Assembly (NCBI GenBank): GCA_022701365.1
Contig: JAKUHH010000395.1
Location: 496,001-560,000 of the forward strand
From: Mycocentrospora acerina
Taxonomy: Eukaryota > Ascomycota > Dothideomycetes > Pleosporales
DNA length: 64,000 nucleotides
Direction: 5' to 3'
The notes under the pieces were generated by a model. It was not told the DNA's origin. It ran no database searches and saw only the letters and a program-made list of their open reading frames with translations. Within the stretch, counting starts at the first letter, position 1. Every line of letters starts with the position of its first letter. Below are positions 47,342 to 60,200 of this stretch, piece by piece. A program made the translations under genes and the position numbers.

Positions 47342-48779
47342 ATGCCTCCACGCGACGCCAACTGGATAGATGTACGTTGCACCTGCCAATCGCCGCGCTG
47401 TGCGACCACGGCTGACACGTTGTCTTACAGGGCCTTCGCGGCATTGCGTCGTTCATGGTCGTTTCAGGGCACCTGTGTACCGCTCTCGTGCCATGGCTAC
47501 ACTCGCCTGCCCCCGACGCCAAAACCGCGCCCCACCTCTTCCAGATGCCCTTTTTCCGTCTCGCAGTCGGCGGTCGCAGCGCCGTAGCCATCTTCTTCCT
47601 GGTGACGGGATACGTAAACTCGATTGGGCCCATTAGCAAGTCACGCGCTGGAAACCACGATGCGGCCTTTACTGGCATCGCAAGAAGCGCCCTTGCTCGC
47701 TCAGGGCGGCTGGTCCTACCCACCATGCTAGCAACCTTCATAACCTGGTTCCTCGCAAACACGAATGCATACCACATGACAAAACACGTCGATTCGACAT
47801 GGATTCGCCAGGGCTGGCACAGACAGGAGCCTACGCTATGGCAGGCCTTCATGTCACTGATCAAGGCCGAGACAGAGACATGGACTCTGGGCTGGAACGA
47901 TTACGATGGCACACAATGGACGCTGCATTTGTTTCTCGAGGGCAGCATGTTGGTTTACACGACCATGTTTGCGACCGTCATGGTCAAACCGAAAGCACGC
48001 ATGTTGGTCTACGCCGTCTTGTACATCTTCTTTTGGCAGCAGGGCGAGGGTAAATCATCACCATGCATGACAAAATGACACCGAGAATGCTAACTCGAAC
48101 AGGACTTGCAATTGGCGCCCTGAAAGGACTGAACATCGTTATGGGCATGTTCGTAGCCGAACTGCACAACCACTACAAAGACTCGGCCACTTCGCTCCTT
48201 CCCGCACCCGTCCCCGCAATCATGATCCTCGTGGGCATGTTCATCGCAGGATACCCTCAAGACAGCCCCCAAAACGCCCACTGGTCGCATGTCATGCAGA
48301 AAATGATGCACAGCATTACAGTCGACAAGGCAGACGTCCGTCGTTACTGGGACCATATTGGAGCGTCAATTGTCCTCCTTGGCATCTTTTTTTCGCGTAA
48401 CGCTCGCCGCGTTCTCACATCACCCGTCTTCAACTTCCTCGGTCGTGTCAGTTTCCCAGTCTATCTCATGCACAACACGTTTATTAAGACGGTCCTGACA
48501 TGGATGATTTACCTCCCATCTGCCATGAACCCACCAAAGAACGAAAAGGACGAGCAGATGGATCTTCAACGTGGCTCACCAACACACATGTTGTTTGCCA
48601 TTCTCGCCTTCTACTACATTCTATACCGCTCGGCAGCACTGTGGGTCAAGTACATTGACCCCATTTGCGGCAATATTGTCAACGCAGCAACGAAATGGGC
48701 GTACGGCGAGCCTCAGCAAAGAGATGTTCGACCGATTCTCGGGAACGGAAGTACGGACAAATCTGTGCTCCCCTCATGA
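47342..48779 (+). CDS. Acyltransferase-3 family membrane protein
   Basis: Exons are 47342-47371, 47431-48049 and 48103-48779 (441 aa). The first exon encodes only MPPRDANWID. The second starts at GLRGIASFMVVSGHL, which matches the opening helix of the acyltransferase-3 fold with its conserved Arg and His. About ten hydrophobic segments follow (FFLVTGYVNS, TMLATFITWFLA, FLEGSMLVYTTMF, GASIVLLGIFFS, FLGRVSFPVYLMHNTF). The family transfers acetyl or other acyl groups to sugars, lipids or secreted products from the membrane. In fungi many members are uncharacterised and some sit in biosynthetic clusters, but no cluster is seen here. The substrate is unknown. The short first exon is supported by phase and a GCTGAC branch site in the 59-nt intron. 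Confidence 0.83.
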
Positions 48780-49978
48780 AAAGATGCAGCAGCTATTTTG
48801 TACGAGACACCATATTTAAGCGATTTCCTTTGTCATCTTCTTGTTTAAGCTACGTCTTGTGGAGCTGGGGTCTCTATCAAACACACACATATACCGACTT
48901 TTAGTACCGCCCTTTGATCTTTTTTTTGTCGTCTTGTATTGCCTAGCAGCATGGATTGCGGCAGGGGAAGCGAGTTCTTTTGAAGCATTTCTATACCACA
49001 TTGTTTGCATGGGAGCGTGGAGTTTGGCGGCTTTGCGTGTTGCTGAAGGATGGAGGATAGGAGATGAAGAATGAAAGACGACGGGAAACCCAGTAGAGAG
49101 ATGGATTGAGTCGAGACGAGGCTGAAAACAATATCAAAAAGTACACTGTCAAAGATGACTATTTTGCATCCATCTGTCTGCATGTTTATGTACTATATCC
49201 TGCTGTTCATACATGTATGTGTGTACATGTCACAATTACACTTTTCCTCAAACATGCCAGACCATGCATTCATTGCATTCGTTCCATCTCACTCGCAACA
49301 GCATGCATGCATGTACGCGCGTTCATATTCGTATATGTGCATTTATATTTATTTCTATTTGATTAGCTTATCCCATCCCATCCCATCCCAACTATTTCAA
49401 AACTTGAGGAAAAAAAGCCCCCCCCCCCCCCCCCCCCCCACTTTCACGTTCACCATATCCACATTCCCACACACCCATTACACGTCATCCACACCCGCCT
49501 CCCTTCCTCCCTTCCTTCCCCAGTAGCTTTCACCCGCAGCAAAGAAAAAAAAGAACGGTGCATACAAAACATACACAGGCAGGCAGGCAGACGCACACAA
49601 ACACACACATAGACATAGACATAGACGTAGATACATACATATAGACATGGCCATTCATCATCATCGACTCCATTAAAGGGAAAAAGGAAAAAAGAAAAAA
49701 AAAGGAGGAAAGGAGTAGAAGAAGAAGAAGTAGACGAGCGATAGGAACAAGGAAGAAGAAGAAGAGGACGAAGACGAAGAAGAAGAAGTAAAAGGAAAAT
49801 TTCCCCGTTCCGTCTCCCAAAGAAAGAGCGGGTCGGATCCATTCAACGATTCCCCCTCTCATCTTTCATTCCCTATTCAATAATCCAACGCAACCCATCC
49901 ATCCATTCATCATCCATTGCAACGCCTCTCTTTGTAAAGAAGAGAAAAGGAAAAAGGAAATAAAGGGCGATGATGACT
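48780..49978. other. Convergent intergenic region, low-complexity rich
   Basis: This lies between the 3' ends of the acyltransferase gene (+) and the coiled-coil gene (-). It contains alternating CA/TG and GCATGCATGCATG stretches (about 49160-49345), CCCAT repeats (49372-49390), a C22 run (49418-49439), ACACA/ATAGAC repeats (49585-49650) and a nearly uninterrupted purine tract (about 49676-49802, GAA-rich). These look like simple-sequence repeats, possibly in 3' UTRs. No gene is supported. Confidence 0.65.
49418..49439. repeat. C22 homopolymer
   Basis: Twenty-two consecutive C bases follow AAAAAAG. Such runs are prone to slippage and to sequencing or assembly errors, so the exact length is uncertain. 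Confidence 0.85.
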
Positions 49979-52191
49979 CTACGGCCCTCCATCCTGCTGC
50001 TGTGTCTGCACTGGCGCCTGGCTCAGTTGACTCTGCTGTTGCTGTTGCTGCTGCTGCTGTTGCTGCTGGCCAAATAGGCCTCCGAACCAACTCCCCCTGT
50101 TCGCCGCCTTGCGTGCCTTCATGGCCTCTTCCTCGTTTTGCACCAGCCGCAGGGGCCGCATGCCTTTGCCTGTGTAAACGCCCGACGTGGTCTCGCTTCT
50201 CTCGAGCCTGCGCGGCGGGCTCGGCGTGTCAACGTGGCTGCCCTCGCTCTCGGCGTCGTCTCCGCTAGTGGCTTTGGAGGATGTTGTGGAAGCGGCAGGT
50301 GCGACAGTACCAGATGGCGCACGGGACACTGGGTTTGACGACCGTGTTGTGTTCTCTGTGTTGCCGTTGATGGGGATGCCAAAGAACGAATTGCGCGGCG
50401 AGGTGAGCCCTGGGGAGACGGGGCCAGAGGCTGTGCGGAACATGCCCTGGACATCAGATGCAGAGCGGCGGTGCGTGTGCGTGTCGCTGGAGATGCGGGT
50501 GGATTGGGGGCGCCCGAGGGGGATGCTTGGGGCTGTTGTGGGGTCTTCGTTGACGCTCTGCTGCGTAGTAGGGATGGCAGGTGGCCCCATAATGCTGATG
50601 GGACGGGGCTTGCGCGTGTTGGTTGTGCCCATGACGGATTTGGCGCGTTGCAGGAAGCCCTGGGGTTGCTCGTTTTCTTTGGGCGGTGGGGGGAGCTCTT
50701 TGTTGGTATTTGGGGCACGCTCGGCGTCGCCGTCATTGCCCAAGACGGACTCGAAGCCCTGGTAGGTGAGGAGGCGACTGATGATCTTGTTGATGTAGAG
50801 CGTCAGGGCCTTGTTCTGGTCCTTCATGCTGCTAACCTCGGCCTCGAGTCTGCGCACTGCCTCGACATCGGCCTCCTCGACTGACTGTAGCTCGTCGGCC
50901 AGGCTAGTGGACGGGCCGCTGCGAGACAGGGCGCTGTCTTCAGCGTGAGACGACTCGCGCAGGAACTCGCCTCGGCTCAGATCGCCGTTGAGCGTCTTCT
51001 CACCCAAGAGGAGCTGGAAGCTCTCATTGTCTTCCATCAGCCGGGCATTAGTCATGCGTGTCTCGAGCAGCTGCTTCTCTAGCTCGCGCAGGCGACCCCC
51101 GCCAGCATTTTCCACCTCGAGCATCTTGACCTGGTACTCTGCAAGCTCAAGGCGCAGGTCCTCGATGATCTTGTCCTTTTGGTTGATGAGCTTCGAGTTG
51201 CTGCGCGAGTTGCTGCGCTGGATCGACGATGGCGGTGCAAATGAGGCGGCATTGTCGAGGTGCTGTGACGAGTTGTTGCGCGAGGAAGTATTGCGAAAGC
51301 TGGCTGTGGATTGTCAGTGGGTGTTGTGAAGATGTACATGTGTGCATGTATGTATGTTTGTGTTCGCATGTACATGTGTGTATGCATGTATACATGTGTT
51401 TACATGTACATGTTTGCACATATGTTTTAACATGTCCATGTCTGTGTACATGTCTGTACATATATATAGACAAGAACAAAAACAAAAACAAGAACAAGAA
51501 GAAAGGACTTACAAGCACGCGATACTCCACTCTCTTCGCCCTCGCTGGACGACACATTCTTCACCGCCATGGTTTCCTTGAGCCGCTGGATGGTCTCGTG
51601 CAGCTCCTCCTCGCGCGTCTGGGTCGTCTCCTTCTCACGCATGCTCTGCGCGCGCTCAGCCTCATAAATGGCCTCGAGCTCGCGGTGCTGCCTGACTAGC
51701 TCGCGCTTTGCATTCTCCAGCGCCTCGACCTTTTCCTCTTCCTCGTGCGCACGCTCCTCTAGGCGGGCCTGCTCGGCGTGGGCCTCGTCGAGACGGGCAT
51801 TGAAGACGTCAATCTGTTTCTGGCGGTCGGCGGCCTCACCCTCGGCCTTTTGCAGCCGCGTCTTGAGCTCCTGCACGTACATGGCCTGCTCATCGGCGCT
51901 GTCAGAGTCGGCCTCGGCCTGCTGCGACGAGTTCCTGCTCAGCGTCGACGGCGCGGCGGGCTTCTTCACCGCTGCCCGCGCCGAGACGGGCCCACCGGCC
52001 GCGCCTGTGCGCACGGAGCGGGTGCGTGTGACACCGCCGGGGCTGCTGGTCGCCGTCGCCGTCGCCGTGGGCGTCGAGGAGCGGACGGGCGTGCGGGCGG
52101 CGGCGCTGGGCGAGGCGGCGGGGGCTCTGGCATTGGGGTCGCGGCGAGGCGTGCCCGTGACGGGCGGCTTGTTGGCGGTTGCTGCAGACAT
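49979..52191 (-). CDS. Coiled-coil, low-complexity protein of unknown function
   Basis: Exons on the minus strand are 52191-51513 and 51303-49979 (667 aa), joined in phase 1 across a 209-nt intron. Residues 1-90 are Ala/Pro/Ser/Thr-rich and basic. About 95-225 are strongly coiled-coil (MYVQELKTRLQKAEGEAADR, ERAHEEEEKVEALENAKREL). A second coiled coil follows (IEDLRLELAEYQVKMLEVEN), then a conserved-looking helix NKALTLYINKIISRLLTYQGFESVL. The C-terminal third is a disordered Ser/Pro/Thr-rich tail ending in a WFGGLFG motif and polyglutamine. Related ascomycete proteins are often labelled as M-protein-repeat or septation-related coiled-coil proteins. I do not recognise a proven function; a cytoskeletal or cell-end scaffold is a guess. 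Confidence 0.72.
51320..51470. repeat. CATG-rich alternating Pu/Py tract inside an intron
   Basis: Most of the 209-nt intron of the coiled-coil gene is built of ACATGT, GCATGT and GTACATG words (about eleven CATG in 150 bp). These words are self-complementary, so the intron RNA or single-stranded DNA could fold into hairpins. Confidence 0.75.
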
Positions 52192-54253
52192 TGTGGCTTT
52201 TGAGTTGCGGTGCGGGTCTGCAGGTGGTGGCCAACAAAGTTTCTGGGGATGGGAGAGGTGAAACCGTTCCGACGCTTCGGTGCTGACGACTGGCGTGCGG
52301 CGTGCGGCGTGCGGTGTTGCCCCAGACAGGCCGTCCAAATATAGTCAAGTGCTACTCAGCAAGCTTAGCCACCAAAACGGGCGAGGGCGTGCGTGTGCGA
52401 GTGCGTGTGCCTCGTTGCCGTCGTAGGAGTCGCCGTGCTGTAGTGTACGCAGCCGCGGCAGGGCAATGCGATGCAATGCAGTTGAGCGGCAAAGAAATGC
52501 AGTGCGTTGTGTTGTGTTGTGATGTGTAGTGTTGTGTTGTGCTGGGTTGAAATGTGTTGCAATGTGGTGGAATGTGTTTACCTGTGGTGGTACACGCCAA
52601 AAGAATCACCAGCTCAAGTAAGGAGTCAAGTCAGGTCAAGTCGAGTCGAATCGAATCAGGCCAAGTCTCATCTCCAGCACTGCATCACGTTACGTTGCGT
52701 CCTTCTCATCTCGCTCGCTGCCCCCCGAACAAGGGGTCCGCAGATACAGCACCGCACCACTGCAGGTGCAATTTCACTCCTCTCCCTCCAACAACAACAA
52801 CAACAAGCCAAGCACACACACCCTGGCAAGCCACGACCCCACCCCCATCCTTCCTTTACCGCCTGTCTTGCCCGTTCCCCAGCTAGTCAGCTCTAGGCAA
52901 AGACCCATCTGCAGCCCAAGGAACTCGACCCGACTCGACTCGCTCCTGCGAACCCCAAGAACGGCCATCTGACCGTTTCTTCTCCTCCAACAAAGCATAG
53001 CCTAGGTAGTTTGATCATGCCCACGGCAAATCACAAGAGAGAGAGCAGGAAAAAACACGCGCAAAAGCGTACAAGACATACGTGCAAAACCAACTTCTGT
53101 CGATCTATTTGGTCCATCTTTACCTCTATCAACACAACAACAATCTAGCAATCAAGCGATCAATCAATCAAGCAAGCAACGAAACAAATCCCGCTCGTTT
53201 TCCGTTCCTTTTTGCCGCCGAGCATGGTAGCACGTGAGGAACTCCTCTTTCCATCAATCCCATTCCATCATATTCCATCCATCTGACCCCAGATTGTAAT
53301 CCGACATCGCTTTGGCCTTTGACCAAAAAAATATCGGCATGGGACGCTGCACTGCGCTGCGCTTGCACTGCACTGCACTGCATTGCATTGCACTTCACTC
53401 TCCACTGCGCTAACCAAAAGAGGAAACACACCGTTCCTAGACAACGTCTTGTCTGCTTGGCAAGTGACATGCAATGCATGCAGGCTGACTCGTCTCTCCC
53501 ACCTGTTTCGCGACGACGACTGCGCAACGACATGTTTGTATGATGGATGAGCAGCCCCAGCGTGCTTGGTGGTAAGCAGCAACCATCATCAACATCATCG
53601 TCATCATCATCACCACCATCATCATCAACATCATCATCATCAGGCGTCTAGACACAGGTCTAACAATCTCAGAGTGAGAAAGAGACCCTACAAGTGAATG
53701 CCAGTATTTTAATATGTCAAAAAATAAACTAAAAGATCAACAGACTAATCTCGCCAAATGCGAACGTGAATATTCATATAGATGTACATACCCAAGCAAT
53801 ATAATATGATCTAATACAATGCAAAAAAAAAATGGTGCCATGTGAACCAAACAAAATTCTTTATACCTCTCTCTCTCATCGCAGGACGAAAACAAAGAGA
53901 AGAAGAAGAAGAAGAAGAACCCAAAAGATAATAATCACACTTCCATGTATATTCCCTATTCCCTATTATTCTATTCCCCCTACTCCACTACTCCACTACT
54001 CCCTTACTCCAAAAGAGAGACAGAGACAGAGACAGAGACAGAAAGAGAGAGAGAGATGAATGCGTACTCAATCCCGGAAACAGATGCCCCCCCAACCTAT
54101 CCTATTTCCAACTAATTGTCCTATCCCATGCCGTCCCATGCCATGCCATTACACACCGCGTCTCCATATGCATATCCGCCTCGTTTTTTTTATGTTGTCC
54201 AAATAGTGAAAAGACCTCCGCCCCCCCCCAAATTAAACTCTCCCTCCCCTAAT
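52192..54253. other. Intergenic: simple-repeat-rich region
   Basis: These 2.1 kb hold the promoter of the coiled-coil gene and the 3' flank of the group X kinase gene. Visible are a TGTTG/TGATG run (about 52505-52560), TGCAC/TTGCA pentamers (about 53345-53400), CATCAT/CATCAC microsatellite (about 53584-53640), GAAGAAGAA (about 53896-53918), CTACTCCA repeats (about 53978-54010) and AGAGAC repeats running into GAGA (about 54014-54055). No exon chain is supported. Confidence 0.6.
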
Positions 54254-57200
54254 TTATGAGTCAGGAGGAGGAGGAGGAGGAGGAGGAGCAGGATCAGCAG
54301 GAGAGGGAGACCCAGGATGTGACCCTTGATCATCATCTCCGTTTGACGAATGCCATCGCTGGACAGTATTCGCCCGCACGCTCGACGGTCTCGCACGGTT
54401 TGGAGATTCAGCATCGTTATTGCTGCTTGCCTCCTTCTTCTTCTCGTCTGTGTCGGCTTTTTTTCTGACCTTGTCTACTAGGCCGTTTTCCTTGTCCTTG
54501 ATCCTGACCTTGTCTGCTTCAGCCAGTGCTTCTCTAACCAACTTGGCTGCTTCCGTTTCGAGATCGGCCACTGGGATTACTTTGGTCAGATAGCTCTCCA
54601 GCAGCGCCTTGAGAGTCTGTGCTCGCACGGGTTTGGCGAGGTAGTTGTTCATCCCAGAGTCGAGACATTTTTCCCGGTCGCCCTGGATTGCCGACGCCGT
54701 CATGGCGATGATGAGAATGTTTCGCACTTCGGGGTTGGGGTGCTTGCGGATCAGGCGAGTTGCTGTTGACCGTCAGTTGCTGTTCACAGACAAGAGATTG
54801 GTCCTTGAGATTAAATGCTTACCTTCGTACCCGTCGCAATGCGGCATTTGTACGTCCATGAGGATGAGATGGAACGGCCGCCCGTTGTCGCTTGCGCGTT
54901 CTAGGGCATCAATTGTCTTGAAGCCGTCGAGATAGGCGTCGCATTTGAAGCCCAACTTCTGCACAAAACTAATGGCAATTCGCTGATTAATCAGATTATC
55001 TTCGGCGATACAAATTCTCAGTTCGCTCCTCGGAATCGTCGACAGATCTATGCAAGTCCCAGACGACTGTTCATGCCCGTTATTTTCTTGCGAGGAGAAT
55101 TTGGCCATTGGATCCGGGTCGCGTGTGTAATTCTGGCCCAAAGTATGTGTCTTGGGCACCTTCTTGAACCGCAATGCAAAAGACACATTAGTTCCCACGC
55201 CAGGTGTCGATTCCAGCCATACTTTGCCGTTCATAACGTTTTCAATGAGCGCCTTGCAGATACTGAGCCCAAGACCTGTGCCGCCATAGCTGCGAGATGA
55301 CGAAGATTCAATCTGTGAAAAGGGCCGGAACAACTTCTCTTTTTGTTCATCGGGAATTCCAATGCCAGTGTCAATAACACTACATGTCACGTCCACCCAG
55401 TCTGTGCCTTCCTTGTTAACGACTGCTCGTACCGTCACTGAACCCTTTGGCGTAAACTTGTAGCTGTTTGACAATAGGTTCATAAGAATTTGGTGAAGCC
55501 TGACCGGATCGCCCATGACGAGCATTTCTGGGTCCAGCTCGAGCTGCTCAATCGTCTTGAGGCCTCTCTCAGCATTGGTGTACGCCAGTGCCCGCACAAC
55601 TTCGGTGATTGTTTCGCTGAGAGACAAAGGCATCTCCATGACATTCATTTTGCCAGCCTCTAGCTTGGAGTAGTCGAGTAGGTCGTTGATGATTGACAAA
55701 AGCGTATCACCACACACGCGTATTGAATCGGCGTAGCCTGCTTGCTCTGAATTCAATGTGCTCGCCAGGAGTAGTTGAGACATGCCGATTACGCCGTTGA
55801 GAGGTGTGCGCTGCATCCGTGTTAGCAAAGACCATTTCCAACGAGTACAAAGGAAAAGTTGTACTTACCAGCTCATGAGATACATTGGCCAAAAAGAGAC
55901 TCTTGGCCTTGGCCGCCTCTTCCTTGAGCTTCATGTTTCTGATTGCCAATGCTTCGGCTTCCTTTGCCTTGAGCTCCGCCGCTCTCGCCTGTGCGAGAGC
56001 ACGCTTTTGCATGTCCAGCATTGCTTCATTGCTGGCACTGACACGCTCAATCTCCTTGAATAACAGAGCATTGGCTAGGGAAATCGAGATCTGGTTCACG
56101 AGCAGTCGCAGGACCTGCGTATTCCTTTCCGTAAACGAGTTTGGTGGACCTTCCACGTATATACTTCCCAGTAGGTTCTCGGAGTGGATAATTGGTAGGC
56201 AAATCACAGCCTTTCCTTCTGGGTTGCGTAAGAGGTAGGAATCCGATACATTGGAAAAGCGTTCGTCTTCCAGTAAATTCTGGACCATTACTGTCTCTCG
56301 GAATCGTAGTGTATACATTGTCACTTGCCGTGCTACTACATCGTCTACCGATTGCAAAGGTTGGCCAGCTGGGAACGATGACACGCCTATAGGGTAATTG
56401 TCAATGCCATCAGGCTCGCTATTTGCAACGCAGGCGACAGTCCATTCGATTTGCGAATCCTCAATGACGATAGCGCACAACGTGCCTCCGGTTGATTCAA
56501 GGATAATTGTGGCCATTTTGGCCATTAATTTGTCAACCTTCAGTTCACTCGAGAGCACTTGACTCGACTCGAGTATAGAACTCAAGTCCAACATATCAAG
56601 ACCAGCGGCTGAGAACCCGTTCATATCATGCGGGGTCTCATTACGTTTTCCGTGGTCTGGAACAATCCAGTTTTGCGTTCGATCGACTGCTGTCTCCGCG
56701 CCCAAGTACTTCTCTTGGTCCTCGTTTCGTTCCAGTCTGTATGTAGTGTTTCCGGTGTCGATGATGGTTGTCTGCACAGCGACATCTATAGTGGTGAGTG
56801 ATCTGGTGCCTCGGAGTAACCACTCATACTTGGCCGAGACATGATCAGCCTTGCCGTAGGCCGACATCCTTCTATACGTCGATATGCTATCCTTCAAGGC
56901 ATGCCGAGCTAGCCTGTTGGCATTCTTTCGGACTAACCACCCTGCGTACAGTTCAAAAGCGTGAGCTTCTTCAAGAATGAAATTTTCTACTTCATTGTGA
57001 TCCATGGCTGCCTCATAGTGCAACATTGCATCGTGAGGGTTACCATTGACATCCGCCAGCTCGGCAGTGAGCAGGTGAATCCAGCTTCGATAGTTGACAT
57101 CTGTGACAGTACAGCAGATCTCAAGCTTCTTCAATGTATCTTGAACATGCTCAAGCATCTTTTCTCTTTGCAGGTGATCCGGATTCCCCCGGAGGATAGA

Positions 57201-60200
57201 CAAGTATGCCAATGACAGGTAGTAAATAACAGAGTAAACAGTTCTTTGACACCACAGACTGCTCAACATGGGCATTATCAGCTCGCCAAGAGCAGCGGCC
57301 TCCTCAAAGTGTTCGTAAAGCACCAAGACTGGAATCTTGGTGGCGAGGTAGAGCGACTTTGGCCGTTTTGGATTACTAGAGGATTTCTCGAGGTACTCGA
57401 CATAACGCGATGAGTCGTGTTCTTCGTCGCAGAATACTAATGAAGCATCGTGCACTCCCGTTTTGCCTTGAAGTGCTTTTGTGTACTGGAGACATGTTAT
57501 TAAGAGGACACCTCCTCGTAGATCGAGTTGCCAATTCTTCATGTCTATGGGAGTTTCCTCGATCCACATTTCGAGCTCTGCGACATCATAGGATGCCATG
57601 ATTCGGGAAAGAGCCTGACAGCCAATATTGAAGAGCGTCATTAGCCGGTCACCCGCGGTGATGGTTGATTGAAGCGATGCTACACCAAATGCGTTAGCTA
57701 AGGCTTGACCAGAAAACATCTGCATGAAAAGTATTCACAGCACATGTAACCGCCTGACATTTAAACTGCAAACGTGAAAAAAGGCTCTAGGTATAGCTTC
57801 GTAGCGAAGGCGGACTAATAGATGCTACTTACCATGTAGAACCGGCATCATGCCAGAGAGTGGCTCTTCCAGATGACCGAGGAATAATGCATGTAGAGTC
57901 CGGGCCCGTCCGACCATAAAGCTGTCCTCGGGGTATAGGTAGAAGAGCCGTTTGGCAATGGTGCCCATTTCGAGCGCGAATTTGATCATGTTGAATCGAC
58001 CTGCAGCAACGGTTCCTAGGTACACATAGGCGAGCGCAACTTGCGAGACGGTGCCCTGCTCAAGGTGCATGCTGATCATTTTAAGAGTAACCTGGTAAAA
58101 CAACATACTTTCAGACCAAAATGCGGCACTGAGAAGCTCAATAAATACCGGGCCCATTACAGAAAACCGATGGTCATCTACCGGCGGCTTGCGGCTGAGC
58201 AAGGCGTCTATATCAATGTTCTGAAGACGCACACAGAGATCTTGATAATCAGTATCGCATCCCTCCCACGTCGTGGGTGGCATTGAGCATCCCAGCAAAG
58301 ATAAGCAGTCTCTGAGTGCTTGAAAGGCGCCAAAGCCATCCCCGCGAACAGTAAGCACACGCGAATGGAGAATGAAGGTGTTTGCCATATCGGTTGGATC
58401 TCGGGCATGCTTGAAGGTTGTCCGGATCAAGCTCAATGCCTCGTCGAGCATGCCTTGATGCCAATAGCACTCAGCCGAACGCTCAAACAATCGTAGCGTT
58501 TCTCGGTAAGAGACGTCAAGCTTTGTGTCATCCCATGGATCATCTTGGAGGAGTAGCAGACAATGAGCGAAATAGTAAATCCCTGTGGATCTGGCACCCG
58601 ACTCGCAAGCCGTCTCTCCAGCCTGATATAGAACGTCTCGGAACGGAGCGCGATGAGTCTCCTTGGCCTTGATTAGGTCGACTGCCAGACATATGTGGCG
58701 GCTTCGCATGTACAAGGCTTTTGATCCCACTGTCGCATCGTCGGTGTACTCCACGCCAGCTGTGCTCATCGCTTTGGCAATGACAAAGTGCATCAGTTGT
58801 GTGTCCCATTCCATTTCCACTAATTTGATAGCAGCTGCGAGGTATCTGTCGTGACTGAAGCGGAACCTTGTTTCATCTTCCGAGTTCATCAAAACAAAAG
58901 CTTCTACGGCACCATTGAGTGCTTCTACGATGCACTCATTCTCGCCGAGTAGTGGTAATCTTTCCGCGTCTGCAGGAGCATTCTTCGCGCTTAGTATATC
59001 TTTGACCAGCGCAAAAGAAAACACGCCACCCAACAGGGAGGCCCACGCAAGGAGCTTGCGAGTGGCTGAAGGCAGTTCAAGAAGACGTTTTGAGATGAAG
59101 TCGTTAGTCACCGAAGACCCGTATTCGGGGCTCTCAAAGACCTCGAATACCTTGTCGAGATCAAAAATCCAATCGTTCTCGCGCCATGAGTAGTAAACAC
59201 ACCGTTTTCGGTAACATGTATCTAAAATCTGGCTTATGTAAAAAGGATTTCCTCGGCTCTTCTCTTGTATCACTGCGACTAGAGGAAGTATGTACTGATG
59301 GTCTCGATGGAGAGTCTCACTCACGTATTCAGCAGTCTGCGCCTCGGTAAATGGTTGCAGCTGTACTCTCGTTGCTCCATGTAGCAGAGAGCGCAGCTCC
59401 CGCGACAGCGTTTCCTCGTTGTTGTATGTGAAGATGAGGACGAGCGGAATCCTGGCCTGAACAATGTGTTGTACCAATTCTGCACTCTCTGAATCGGCAT
59501 TCTGGACGTCCTCCAACGTCCAGATGCATAGTTTTTGGGTAGCGAGCAAGCGCAATACGTCGACAAACACGTTGACGAATCTAGTAGGCTTTGATGCTCC
59601 ACCACTTCGCAGCCAAGCTTCTGCGGTGTGACCGGACGCGCCACCATGAGCGGCAGGCGAGGATGGACGTCGCCGCAGCTCCTTGGTCGGATCTATACTG
59701 GGTTGCTGTGGGGTTCGCGGAGTTGCACCTGTATTCAAGAGCCAGTCAGGTAAGTTGAGATAGCCGCGAAGAATTGCCCAAACGCCTGTGGTTTTCAGAA
59801 AGTGTCGTAGACTGTTGTGAAACTCTGTTGTTACGTCTGCTTCGCTGAATATTTGTCGGAACAAGGAAGACATGAGCCTCAGGATAGGCTCAAAGGGAGC
59901 CTTTTTGGCAGGGTCAAACCTGGCCGTGGCAAAGTATCCAGAGCTTCGTCCAGTGCTTTGCACACTGCGAATCAGCCGTGACTTGCCCAAACCGGTGCTT
60001 CCTTCCACTGCAACCACTTCGCAGCGAGTCCTTCGTCTGAACTTTCTTGTATTGGACATTGTACGGAAAACTGCGCCTTCGCTCGACTGGTTGGAGCGCG
60101 AGTGGGATAGGGAGCTTTCGATACTGTTGTTTGACTGGCCCCTGTGGATGTGTTGCTGGGTAGGCCGACCATCGGAACTCTCGTCGTTGACCGAGCTATC

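Noticed and set aside
46784..47389. 201-codon minus-strand frame
   Set aside because: There is no domain; it overlaps the promoter and first exon of the acyltransferase gene.
57681..57725. Continuation of the group X kinase through the frame starting at ATG 57725
   Set aside because: Joining the upstream donor (phase 1) to the GCAG acceptor there puts the next exon out of frame and into a stop. The downstream acceptor at 57680-57681 restores phase and the family-like PVLH-A-SLQSTITAGD reading.
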